From CALMEH01 sp964548225 (GTDB lineage: Bacteria > Acidobacteriota > Blastocatellia > Pyrinomonadales > Pyrinomonadaceae): 33,430 bases of DNA. Position 1 is the stretch's first letter. Each line of letters starts with the position of its first letter. The translations under genes and the position numbers were made by a program. Shown here one piece after another: positions 1-7,133 of the stretch. The notes under the pieces were generated by a model, which saw only the letters and a list, made by a program, of their open reading frames with translations, was not told the origin of the DNA and searched no databases. The stretch covers positions 1 to 33,430 of the forward strand of contig CAZJQP010000058.1 in NCBI GenBank assembly GCA_964548225.1, written 5' to 3'.

Positions 1-50
1 TTTCTATTTTTTGCTTGAAATTAGATATTTTTGTAGGGTTGTTAAATAAG

Positions 51-90
51 AAAAAAGAACGCCGTTGATTAGCAACGGCGTTCTTTTTTT
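51..90. terminator. Bidirectional intrinsic terminator
   Basis: A perfect 17-bp stem (51-67 pairs with 73-89) has a 5-nt loop. A GC-rich core (AACGCCGTTG) is flanked by an A-run on the left and a T-run on the right, so it can terminate transcription from either side. It lies just beyond the stop codon of the minus-strand gene at 108-623. Confidence 0.9.
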
Positions 91-107
91 GATAAATCTT
101 CAAAAAA

Positions 108-623
108 CTAACGGATATACGCACCGTGATTTTTGCCGATGCGAAGAACTTCATACCAAGTTTCATTGATTTCGTCAGTGTAGCGTTCGTCGAAATTTTG
201 AAAATCTTCTTTCGTCAGACGTTTGGATGAATTTTTCTTGGCATTCAAAAATTCAGCATAATTTTGCCAAGCGTCCATATGTTTGTTCCACGCGATTTGA
301 AAATCACGCGGAAAACCGCTTACGTCCATACTGCCCGATTCTTCGACATATTGTGAAACCGAATCAGCGTGAGTGGCGATTGAATATGATTCTTCCGAAA
401 AATCATTAAAACTTCGTCGGTCTCTGTCGCGTCCGTTATTAATGTCGCGCTGGAGAAACGAATAAATTGCGTTAGTGTGCTGTTGTTTTTGTTGGCAATT
501 ATGGCGCGAATAGCTGTAAGTCGGTTTAACGGGAAACCCGAAAAGAAGCCAAACAAGCCCGACCGAGACGGCAAATGTTCCGATAAATGCGATAATTCCT
601 GCGATAATTCTTGTATTTCTCAT
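108..623 (-). CDS. Membrane-anchored hypothetical protein
   Basis: A 171-aa protein that I do not recognise. Residues 5-30 form one hydrophobic helix (IIAGIIAFIGTFAVSVGLVW) after a basic start, so it is probably held in the inner membrane with the rest outside the cytoplasm. The remainder is polar, apparently helical and rich in Asn, Asp and aromatic residues, with no motif I can name. The start is well supported: a strong Shine-Dalgarno complement (CTCCTTT, 629-635) sits 5 nt from the ATG. The gene is divergent from the phosphorylase gene at 734 and ends at the terminator at 51-90, so it is probably a single-gene unit. The TM anchor is clear; the function is unknown. Confidence 0.75.
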   Translation of the reverse strand: MRNTRIIAGIIAFIGTFAVSVGLVWLLFGFPVKPTYSYSRHNCQQKQQHTNAIYSFLQRDINNGRDRDRRSFNDFSEESYSIATHADSVSQYVEESGSMDVSGFPRDFQIAWNKHMDAWQNYAEFLNAKKNSSKRLTKEDFQNFDERYTDEINETWYEVLRIGKNHGAYIR

Positions 624-671
624 AAAAACTCCTTTGTATCAAATATTCTCCAAAACTATTATCTCTTAAAA

Positions 672-687
672 ATTCCGAAAATGGAAT
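672..687. promoter_or_regulatory. Small dyad in the divergent promoter region
   Basis: The inverted pair ATTCC / GGAAT with a 6-nt spacer lies in the gap between the minus-strand gene and the phosphorylase gene. A TTGACG hexamer follows at 694-699, but no good -10 box is seen. It could be an operator half-site pair; the arms are short, so chance is possible. Confidence 0.25.
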
Positions 688-733
688 ACTTTTTTGACGA
701 TTTTACGCAAAAGATTTGCTAAAGTTTATTTTG

Positions 734-2050
734 ATGAATTTACAAGACCTAATTCGCAAGAAACGCGACGGCGCGAGATTTTCAGTTGAAGAAATAAACG
801 CTTTTATTTCGGGCGTTTGCGACGGCAGTTGGGCAGATTATCAAATCTCTGCACTCGTGATGGCAATGTTTATTCAAGGCTTGAATCAGGCGGAGCAAAA
901 TGCTTTGGTCAAAGCGATGTTGGAATCGGGTGAAGTTTTTGATTTTTCCGACATTGACGCGCCGAAAGCCGATAAACATTCAACGGGCGGCGTGGGCGAC
1001 AAAACTTCTCTGATAATTGCGCCGCTTGCTGCAAGTTGCGGCGTTGCCGTGCCGATGATTTCCGGTCGCGGACTCGGACACACGGGCGGAACACTCGACA
1101 AACTCGAATCAATTGAAGGTTTTAATGTGAATTTGTCTGCGACGCAGTTTAAACAAACAATCAAAAAATGCGGTTTTGCAATGGCTGGACAGACGAAAAA
1201 AATTGTTCCGGCGGACAGAAAACTTTACGCTTTGCGCGACGCTTGCGCGATGATTGAATCCGTGCCGCTGATTGTCGGTTCGATAATGTCGAAAAAATTG
1301 GCGGAAGGTTTGGACGCACTTGTTTTAGATGTCAAAACCGGAAATGGTGCGTTTATGGAAAATATTTGGGACGCGCAGGAATTGGCAAAGGCTTTGGTCA
1401 AAACAGGCAACGATTTTAACGTCAAAACCGAAGCCTTGATTACGGATATGAGCCAACCGCTCGGAAAATTTGTCGGAAATGCACTCGAAGTTTATGAATG
1501 CGTCAAAATTCTGCGCGGCGAAATTGATGAAGAAATGCAGACAACGCTTGATTTATCAATCGAACTGACGGCGCGGATGTTGGTTTTGACAGGAATTTCG
1601 ACGAATTTGGACGACGCTTCGGCGATTTGTCTTGAAAAAATTTGGGACGGCGCGGCTTTGGAGAAATTTCGTCAAAATATCGAATTGCAAAAGGGAAATC
1701 CAATCATTTGCGACAAACCCGAAAGGCTTCTTGATAAAAAAATCAAACAAATTCCGATTGCATCGGCGGAAAACGGTTTTATCACGGAAGTCGAAACAAA
1801 ATCAATCGGCAACGCCATCTGCGAAATCGGCGGCGGACGTTTCAAAATGTCCGATAAAATTGATTACGCCGTCGGTTTTGTGTGCGATAAAAAAATCGGC
1901 GATGCAGTGAAAAAAGGCGAAACGCTCGGCATTCTTTATTGCCGCAATCAAAAACAAGCCGAATTGATTGGCGGAAAATTGCAAAATGCGTATAAAATAG
2001 GCAAGGAAAAACCGCAAAACTCGGAATTGATTAAAGAGGTTATTTGTTAA
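734..2050 (+). CDS. pdp: Pyrimidine-nucleoside (thymidine) phosphorylase
   Basis: Reversible phosphorolysis of pyrimidine (deoxy)nucleosides to the free base and (deoxy)ribose-1-phosphate; cytoplasmic. The 438-aa length fits the family. Visible signatures are KHSTGGVGDK, the phosphate-site region SGRGLGHTGGTLDKLE, YALRD, and SIMSKKLAEG, which carries the substrate-binding Ser and Lys. DMSQPLGKFVGNALEV resembles the Bacillus-type Pdp, which accepts uridine and thymidine, more than E. coli DeoA; this subtype call is from memory of the families. I place the start at the ATG at 734, where the protein begins MNLQDLIRKKRDG; an upstream TTG at 716 adds six unlikely residues. The gene opens a nucleoside-salvage cluster with a nucleoside-binding lipoprotein and an ABC ATPase. 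Confidence 0.92.
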   Translation: MNLQDLIRKKRDGARFSVEEINAFISGVCDGSWADYQISALVMAMFIQGLNQAEQNALVKAMLESGEVFDFSDIDAPKADKHSTGGVGDKTSLIIAPLAASCGVAVPMISGRGLGHTGGTLDKLESIEGFNVNLSATQFKQTIKKCGFAMAGQTKKIVPADRKLYALRDACAMIESVPLIVGSIMSKKLAEGLDALVLDVKTGNGAFMENIWDAQELAKALVKTGNDFNVKTEALITDMSQPLGKFVGNALEVYECVKILRGEIDEEMQTTLDLSIELTARMLVLTGISTNLDDASAICLEKIWDGAALEKFRQNIELQKGNPIICDKPERLLDKKIKQIPIASAENGFITEVETKSIGNAICEIGGGRFKMSDKIDYAVGFVCDKKIGDAVKKGETLGILYCRNQKQAELIGGKLQNAYKIGKEKPQNSELIKEVIC

Positions 2051-2053
2051 TTT

Positions 2054-2635
2054 ATGCCGGAATTGAGTTGTGAAAATCCTTCACGCGAGGAATTGCAGAG
2101 TTATTTGAATGAGCATTGGGAAGATACTAAAAAAGGACTAGAATATTTTCGGAATGGATTTGGCGTTGACTTCAAAAATTTAGCAGGTAAGTTTTACGAC
2201 TCGATTTTGAATTCTTTGTATCGTTTGAATGATTTTCCTCGTGAAAATAAATTTTGGCATAACACGAACAATAAACCGACAATTTATAAATTAGACGAAT
2301 TTTGTCAGTTAAAGTTAAGCGAAAACCCAAATGATATTTTAGCATTAGGGGGTTATTTAGCGAGTAGAATGAAAATGGGCGCACCTACTCCAAATTTAAC
2401 AGATATTATAAATAAACTCGTTCAGCTTGGAGAAATGAAAGCCGATTTGTTAGTTGAGTTGTATCTAACCGAAGATATAACTTACGACGGAAACGGAAAC
2501 GACTTTGCGGAGTTATTGATTAAACTCGGATTGCAAAATGATTCAAAAGTAACGCTTGAAAATTTAGCAAAGTCAAAAAATGATTTTGTTTCTAATTGGG
2601 CGCGAACTGCTTTAGAAAAGATAAAAAATCAATGA
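2054..2635 (+). CDS. Hypothetical helical protein in nucleoside cluster
   Basis: A 193-aa soluble protein with no signal peptide or membrane helix; I do not recognise it. The sequence is acidic, rich in Leu, Asn and Lys, and looks all-helical, possibly a HEAT- or TPR-like solenoid (segments near residues 85-125 and 130-190), but no repeat is certain. It starts 3 bp after the phosphorylase stop. Its own stop overlaps the start of the BMP lipoprotein gene in an ATGA (2632-2635), which implies translational coupling. It may simply ride in the operon; a role in nucleoside uptake is only inferred from position. Codon use looks slightly more AT-rich than its neighbours. Confidence 0.75.
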   Translation: MPELSCENPSREELQSYLNEHWEDTKKGLEYFRNGFGVDFKNLAGKFYDSILNSLYRLNDFPRENKFWHNTNNKPTIYKLDEFCQLKLSENPNDILALGGYLASRMKMGAPTPNLTDIINKLVQLGEMKADLLVELYLTEDITYDGNGNDFAELLIKLGLQNDSKVTLENLAKSKNDFVSNWARTALEKIKNQ

Positions 2636-3678
2636 GAAAAATAATTTGTTCAATCGGATTGCTTTTAATTTCAATTTTTCTGATTTCGTGCGGCGCAACA
2701 ACCGAAGCGCGGAAAGATTGCAATATTAAAGTCGGGATTGTTTTCGACATTGGCGGCAAAAATGATCGTTCGTTTAATGCGGCGGCTTGGGAAGGCGTTC
2801 AGCGGGCGCAGAAGGATTTAAATGTTTGTCTGTATGATGTCGAGCCGGGAAATCCGACTTCGATTGAGCCGGCGATGCGGGCTTTTGCCGAGAAAAATTT
2901 CGATTTGATAATTGGTGTCGGCTTCGCGCAAGGTCCGATTATGCAGAAAGTCGCCAACGATTATCCGAATATCAAATTTGCAATTGTAGATGGCGTGATT
3001 TTTGAAAAAGACGGGAAAACGCCGAAAGAAAATGTTGCATCGCTCGTTTTCCGCGAACACGAAGGTTCCTACTTGGTCGGAATGATTGCCGCCGCGAAAT
3101 CGAAAACGGGCGTTTTGGGATTTGTCGGCGGAATGGATATTCCTTTGATTCATCGTTTTGAAACCGGATTTGAAGAAGGTGCAAAATCGGTCAATCCGAA
3201 CATTCGCGTGGTTGATAATTATGTCGGTGTAACGGATTCTGCGTGGAACAATCCGGGCAAAGGCAAAGAACTCGCGCTCTCGCAAATCGGGCAAGGCGCA
3301 GACGTGATTTTCACGGCGGCGGGAAATTCCGGTTTAGGTGCGTTTGATGCCGTCGAACAATTTGGCAAAACCGACGGCGTAGCAAATAAATTCGTTATCG
3401 GCGTTGACTCGAATCAAAACGGCGTAAAACCAGGATTCGTGCTGACCTCGATGGTCAAGCGCGTGGACAATTCGGTTTATGATGTCGTCAAAGAAGTTTT
3501 GGAGAAAAGATTCAAGGGCGGTTTTCACGTTTTCGGACTCGACAAAGACGGCGTGGCTTACGCGATGGACGAACATAATAAGAGTTTGATTTCCGAAGAA
3601 ATTTTGAAAAAAGTTGAAGAAGCCAAAGTGAAAATTGTCAAAGGCGACATAAAAGTTACCGACGCGATGGCGAAATAA
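2632..3678 (+). CDS. BMP-family nucleoside-binding lipoprotein (ABC importer)
   Basis: Extracytoplasmic solute-binding lipoprotein of the BMP/PnrA/TmpC family, which usually captures purine or pyrimidine nucleosides for an ABC importer. The 348-aa protein starts at the ATG that overlaps the previous stop (ATGA). A type II signal peptide ends in the lipobox LISC with Cys20. The mature part opens with KVGIVFDIGGKNDRSFNAAA, the family's ligand-pocket strand, and carries AFAEKNFDLIIGVGFAQG and the hinge region DVIFTAAGNSGLGAFDA. The ATPase gene follows after 9 bp. Clustering with a nucleoside phosphorylase supports nucleosides as substrate; BMP proteins binding other ligands exist, so the exact substrate is inferred. 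Confidence 0.9.
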   Translation: MRKIICSIGLLLISIFLISCGATTEARKDCNIKVGIVFDIGGKNDRSFNAAAWEGVQRAQKDLNVCLYDVEPGNPTSIEPAMRAFAEKNFDLIIGVGFAQGPIMQKVANDYPNIKFAIVDGVIFEKDGKTPKENVASLVFREHEGSYLVGMIAAAKSKTGVLGFVGGMDIPLIHRFETGFEEGAKSVNPNIRVVDNYVGVTDSAWNNPGKGKELALSQIGQGADVIFTAAGNSGLGAFDAVEQFGKTDGVANKFVIGVDSNQNGVKPGFVLTSMVKRVDNSVYDVVKEVLEKRFKGGFHVFGLDKDGVAYAMDEHNKSLISEEILKKVEEAKVKIVKGDIKVTDAMAK

Positions 3679-3687
3679 TTAAAAAAA

Positions 3688-5205
3688 ATGCTCGAACTTA
3701 GAAACATTACAAAAACATTCGGCAACGTCGTGGCGAATAAAGACGTTTCTATCAACATTGAAAAAGGCACGATTCACGCGATTGTCGGCGAAAACGGTGC
3801 GGGGAAATCTACCATTATGCGAATCGCTTACGGTTTTTATACAGCTGATTCGGGCGAGATTTTTGTTGATGGAAAACCCGTTTCGATAAAAAATCCTGAC
3901 GATGCTATCAAGCTCGGAATCGGAATGGTGCATCAGCATTTTATGCTGGTTGATACGATGACCGTCGGCGAAAATATTATCTTGGGCGCGGAGGGCGGAA
4001 ATGCCGTAAGTATTGATTGGAAAAAAGCGAATAACGAAATTCGTGCGCTTTCCGATGAATTGAAACTGAATATCAATCCACATTCTTATATCGAAGATTT
4101 ATCGGTTGGCGCACAACAGAGAGTTGAACTGTTGAAGGCACTTTATCGCAATGCGAAACTTTTGATTTTAGATGAACCGACAGCGGTTTTAACGCCGCAG
4201 GAAGTAGAAGATTTTTTCAATATTTTGCGTCGAATGCGTGAACAAGGCAAAACGATTGTCATTATCACGCACAAATTGGATGAAGTTTTGGCGATTTCCG
4301 ATAATGTAACCGTGATGCGCGACGGGAAAACAGTCGGAAACGTGCCAACAAGCGAGACGAATGCGAAAGATTTGGCGCGTATGATTGTCGGGCGCGATGT
4401 TTTATTGCGCGTTGAAAAAACTAAAGCCGAACCGCGTGAAACCGTTTTGAATGTCGAAAACCTGCGTGTAATCGGCAAACACGGGCTTGCGCTCAATGAC
4501 GTTTCGTTTAATGTCCGGGCGGGCGAAATTGTCGGAATTGCCGGAATTGAAGGCAACGGGCAGACCGAATTGATTGAAGCAATTGCAGGTCTGACAGCAA
4601 TTCAATCGGGCAAAATTGAATTTTCAGGCAAAAATATTTCCAATCTTTCCGTGCGCCAACGCACTGAACTCGGGCTGGCACATATTCCCGAAGATCGCCA
4701 TAAACGCGGACTGCTTCTTGATTCAAATTTGGAAGAAAATGCGATTTTGGGCGTTCATTATCGTGCGCCGATTGTTGCAAACGGACTATTAAATTCGGCA
4801 GTTATCGAAAAACGCACGAAAGAAATTATCGAAAATTTCGATGTTCGTCCGCCGAATCCTGAGCTTTCCGCCAAATCGCTCTCCGGCGGAAATCAGCAAA
4901 AATTGATTATCGGCAGAGAATTCGGGCTTAATCCGAAATTACTGCTCGTTTCGCAACCAACACGCGGTGTGGACATCGGCGCAATCGAATTTATACACCG
5001 GAAATTAATCGGATTAAGAGATTCGGGAAGCGCAGTTTTGCTCGTTTCTGCTGAACTCGAAGAAGTTACTGCGCTTGCTGACCGCCTTTTTGTGATTTAC
5101 GAAGGCAAATTTGTCAGTGTTGTCAATCCTAAAGAAGTTACAACTGAAGAAATTGGTTTGATGATGACCGGCGGAGAAGGAAAAGCTAAAAAGTTAGAAG
5201 TTTGA
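3688..5205 (+). CDS. Double-domain ABC importer ATPase (NupO/RbsA-like)
   Basis: Energises nucleoside or sugar uptake at the inner membrane. At 505 aa it has two ABC domains, as is usual for this class. Domain 1 shows Walker A GENGAGKST (34-42), a Q-loop near HQHFMLVDTMTVGENI, signature LSVGAQQRVE and Walker B LLILDEPTAVLT. Domain 2 has a degenerate P-loop (GIEGNGQTEL), signature LSGGNQQKLIIGRE and the altered Walker B LLLVSQPTRGVD, where Ser-Gln replaces Asp-Glu. That asymmetry is normal for carbohydrate/BMP-type ATPases. No clear Shine-Dalgarno precedes the ATG, only an A-run. The two permease genes that usually follow are absent; the next gene is a ROK protein. Confidence 0.92.
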   Translation: MLELRNITKTFGNVVANKDVSINIEKGTIHAIVGENGAGKSTIMRIAYGFYTADSGEIFVDGKPVSIKNPDDAIKLGIGMVHQHFMLVDTMTVGENIILGAEGGNAVSIDWKKANNEIRALSDELKLNINPHSYIEDLSVGAQQRVELLKALYRNAKLLILDEPTAVLTPQEVEDFFNILRRMREQGKTIVIITHKLDEVLAISDNVTVMRDGKTVGNVPTSETNAKDLARMIVGRDVLLRVEKTKAEPRETVLNVENLRVIGKHGLALNDVSFNVRAGEIVGIAGIEGNGQTELIEAIAGLTAIQSGKIEFSGKNISNLSVRQRTELGLAHIPEDRHKRGLLLDSNLEENAILGVHYRAPIVANGLLNSAVIEKRTKEIIENFDVRPPNPELSAKSLSGGNQQKLIIGREFGLNPKLLLVSQPTRGVDIGAIEFIHRKLIGLRDSGSAVLLVSAELEEVTALADRLFVIYEGKFVSVVNPKEVTTEEIGLMMTGGEGKAKKLEV

Positions 5206-5230
5206 CACTTAGCGTGCAAGTGTCTAAAAT
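5202..5230 (+). promoter_or_regulatory. Sigma70-type promoter with palindromic operator, ROK gene
   Basis: TTGACA (5202-5207), a 17-bp spacer and TAAAAT (5225-5230) give a near-consensus promoter that overlaps the stop codon of the ATPase gene. A perfect 7-bp inverted repeat (GACACTT 5204-5210, AAGTGTC 5218-5224) fills the spacer and enters the -35 box. A dimeric repressor there would block RNA polymerase. The predicted start near 5237 leaves an AU-rich leader of about 18 nt with no Shine-Dalgarno. Confidence 0.7.
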
Positions 5231-5254
5231 TTCGTTAGTTTTCATTAAAAAAAT

Positions 5255-6175
5255 ATGGCTGAAGTCAATATTGAGGCGGAAAAACTTATCGGCATCGAAG
5301 TTACGGGTTCGATGCTCAAAGCCGTTTGTTTGGATGCGGACAATGTTGTCGGCGGATTGCAAATGCCGATTTTTCGTAAAGAAGAAACCGCGGGGCAATT
5401 GATTATTTTTCTTAAAGATTTGACCGAAAAATTCGGCGAATTCGATAAAGTCGGCATTGCCGTTCCCGGACTTATCAGCCGTGAAACTCAGCGCGTTACG
5501 TTTTCGACGCATTTTCCCGAACACGAAAAAATTGACCTTTTGGGCGAATTGAAGGCATCGGCTACGCAAAAAATTATAATTGAAAACGATGCAAATGCCG
5601 CCGCTTACGGCGAGTTTCGTCTTGGTGCAGGGCGTGGAAGCCGGAATATGTTTTATGCTACTTTGGGCAAAGGCGTTGGCGGCGCGTTGATTTTTGAAGG
5701 CAAAATCTGGCACGGTGCGGGTGGTTTTGCAGGCGAATTCGGACATATTGCCATCAATGAAGACGGCTTAAAACTCGAAGAGGTTGCCTCTGCTTCAAAC
5801 ATTGTGCGACGCACACGCGAGAGATTTCATCAAGACAGCACTTCATCGCTCGGAAGTTTGGACGAAGACGAAATCGGTCTTAGCGACCTTGTGCGGGAGG
5901 CTGGAAACGGTGATGATTTTGCGCGTTTGATGCTTGAAAGAACCGGTGGTTATGTCGGAACAGCAATTGCAGGCGTGATAAATCTCCTGAATATTGAAAA
6001 AATCGTCATTGGCGGTTTGATTATGCAAGCCGAGCATTTAGTATTAGACTCAATTATGCGTCGCGCCCGTGAACTTTCATTTGCGCCGTCGTTTAATTCA
6101 ACGGAAATTTTACGCGGCAAACTCAAAGAAAACGCAACTGCCATCGGCGCGGCACTTCTTTCCGAAGGTTTATAA
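5255..6175 (+). CDS. ROK-family protein, atypical, lacking the zinc motif
   Basis: ROK proteins are sugar kinases or sugar-responsive repressors. This 306-aa protein has no N-terminal HTH, so kinase-type is likelier. The catalytic region ENDANAAAYGE (near residue 110) with its Asp and the glycine-rich LGKGVGGALIF are intact, followed by GGFAGEFGHIAI. Two things are odd. The zinc site CxCGxxGCxE that normally follows GH is gone; the sequence passes directly from GHIAINEDG to LEEVASASNIVRR. The N-terminal phosphate loop, normally DxGGT, reads GIEVTGSM. Activity on a sugar is therefore uncertain, and it could be a sugar sensor or act on a different substrate. It has its own promoter (5202-5230) and lies after the nucleoside importer genes. 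Confidence 0.8.
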   Translation: MAEVNIEAEKLIGIEVTGSMLKAVCLDADNVVGGLQMPIFRKEETAGQLIIFLKDLTEKFGEFDKVGIAVPGLISRETQRVTFSTHFPEHEKIDLLGELKASATQKIIIENDANAAAYGEFRLGAGRGSRNMFYATLGKGVGGALIFEGKIWHGAGGFAGEFGHIAINEDGLKLEEVASASNIVRRTRERFHQDSTSSLGSLDEDEIGLSDLVREAGNGDDFARLMLERTGGYVGTAIAGVINLLNIEKIVIGGLIMQAEHLVLDSIMRRARELSFAPSFNSTEILRGKLKENATAIGAALLSEGL

Positions 6176-6224
6176 AGTTTCAATTGATAAGTTGAAAAAT
6201 TAATCATTCTTATCAGTTAAACTT
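6175..6224. terminator. Imperfect inverted repeat after the ROK gene
   Basis: The arms at 6175-6191 and 6209-6224 (AAGTTT..TGATAAG / CTTATCA..AAACTT) are nearly complementary around a 17-nt loop and begin at the ROK stop codon. They probably end the nucleoside cluster transcript. The stem is AT-rich and has no clean T-run, so termination is not certain. Confidence 0.45.
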
Positions 6225-6277
6225 ATTTAGTGAAAACTTGCACAAAGTGTGTGAAGAAAATATCTTTGTATCAGTGT

Positions 6278-6305
6278 TTGCGGAATTTTCAAGATTTTGT
6301 AAAAT
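6278..6305 (+). promoter_or_regulatory. Possible promoter of the ACIII/caa3 operon
   Basis: TTGCGG (6278-6283), a 16-bp spacer and TAAAAT (6300-6305) lie in the 251-bp gap before actA. It is the best sigma70-like match I found there, but the -35 box is weak. The gap is otherwise AT-rich and holds the hairpin at 6367-6402. Confidence 0.3.
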
Positions 6306-6366
6306 TATCGTATAAGAGTTAGGGGTAACTTTTTAAATTCAGTTATTAAAGAAAAACAAATTGTAG

Positions 6367-6402
6367 GACGCGACTGAGGTCTTTTTGACTTCGGTTCGCG
6401 TC
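6367..6402 (+). promoter_or_regulatory. Leader hairpin upstream of actA
   Basis: GACGCGACTGAGGTC pairs with GACTTCGGTTCGCGTC across a T5 loop, with a few G-U pairs and one bulge. It lies 24 nt before the actA start codon and has no trailing T-run, so it is a leader structure or a REP-like repeat rather than a terminator. The words TTGTAGGAC before it recur before the hairpin at 20453. Confidence 0.5.
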
Positions 6403-6426
6403 AATCTATAAGTTCAAGGCGAAAAA

Positions 6427-7089
6427 ATGGCACAATTATTTAATCGCAGCGCAAATAATGTAGCGAAAATCAGTATCGTGGCGGTGGTGGTTTTAGCCGG
6501 AGTTGCAGGTTTTGCGTGGACGCAGATAACACGTTCGAGCTATCTGACCGGACGATATATGGACAGACAACAACCTGTCCAATTCAGTCATAAACACCAC
6601 GTTGGCGATGACGGCATTGATTGTCGCTATTGTCATACATCGGTGGAAACAGCGGCTTCTGCCGGAATGCCGCCGACGCAAACTTGTATGAATTGTCATA
6701 GCCAGATTTGGGCGGACAGTCCGTATCTCGAACCGGTTCGCGCAAGTTACCGCGAAAACAAACCGATTGAATGGACGCGCGTTCACGATTTACCGGAATA
6801 CGCTTATTTCAATCACAGCATTCACGTTGCCAAAGGTGTCGGTTGTGCAAGTTGCCATGGCGATATTGCCAATTCGCCTTCAGTTTATCAAGAAAACACT
6901 TTACAGATGGAATGGTGTCTCGCGTGCCACCGCGATCCTGCGCCGAATATTCGTCCGAAATCGGAAATTTACAACACTTCTTGGGACGTAAACACAATAA
7001 CGGCGGAGCAGAAAAAAGAAGTTGACGAAAAAATTAAGCGGATTCGCAGTTCGGAAATGTTGACAAGTTGTTCGACTTGTCATAGATAA
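6427..7089 (+). CDS. actA: Alternative complex III subunit ActA, pentahaem cytochrome c
   Basis: Periplasmic multihaem electron carrier of alternative complex III, the quinol:cytochrome c oxidoreductase that replaces bc1. The 220-aa protein has one N-terminal membrane helix (about 17-36) and exactly five CXXCH haem sites at residues 66, 87, 140, 164 and 215 (CRYCH, CMNCH, CASCH, CLACH, CSTCH). Additional His residues such as FSHKHH and YFNHSIH are likely distal ligands. Five haems agree with ActA described from Rhodothermus and Flavobacterium. It opens the act-cox operon, with actB 44 bp downstream. A weak AAGGCG lies 8 nt before the ATG. Confidence 0.95.
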   Translation: MAQLFNRSANNVAKISIVAVVVLAGVAGFAWTQITRSSYLTGRYMDRQQPVQFSHKHHVGDDGIDCRYCHTSVETAASAGMPPTQTCMNCHSQIWADSPYLEPVRASYRENKPIEWTRVHDLPEYAYFNHSIHVAKGVGCASCHGDIANSPSVYQENTLQMEWCLACHRDPAPNIRPKSEIYNTSWDVNTITAEQKKEVDEKIKRIRSSEMLTSCSTCHR

Positions 7090-7133
7090 AATTGCGGATT
7101 TTGAAATTAAATAAGTTAAGGAAATCATAAAAA

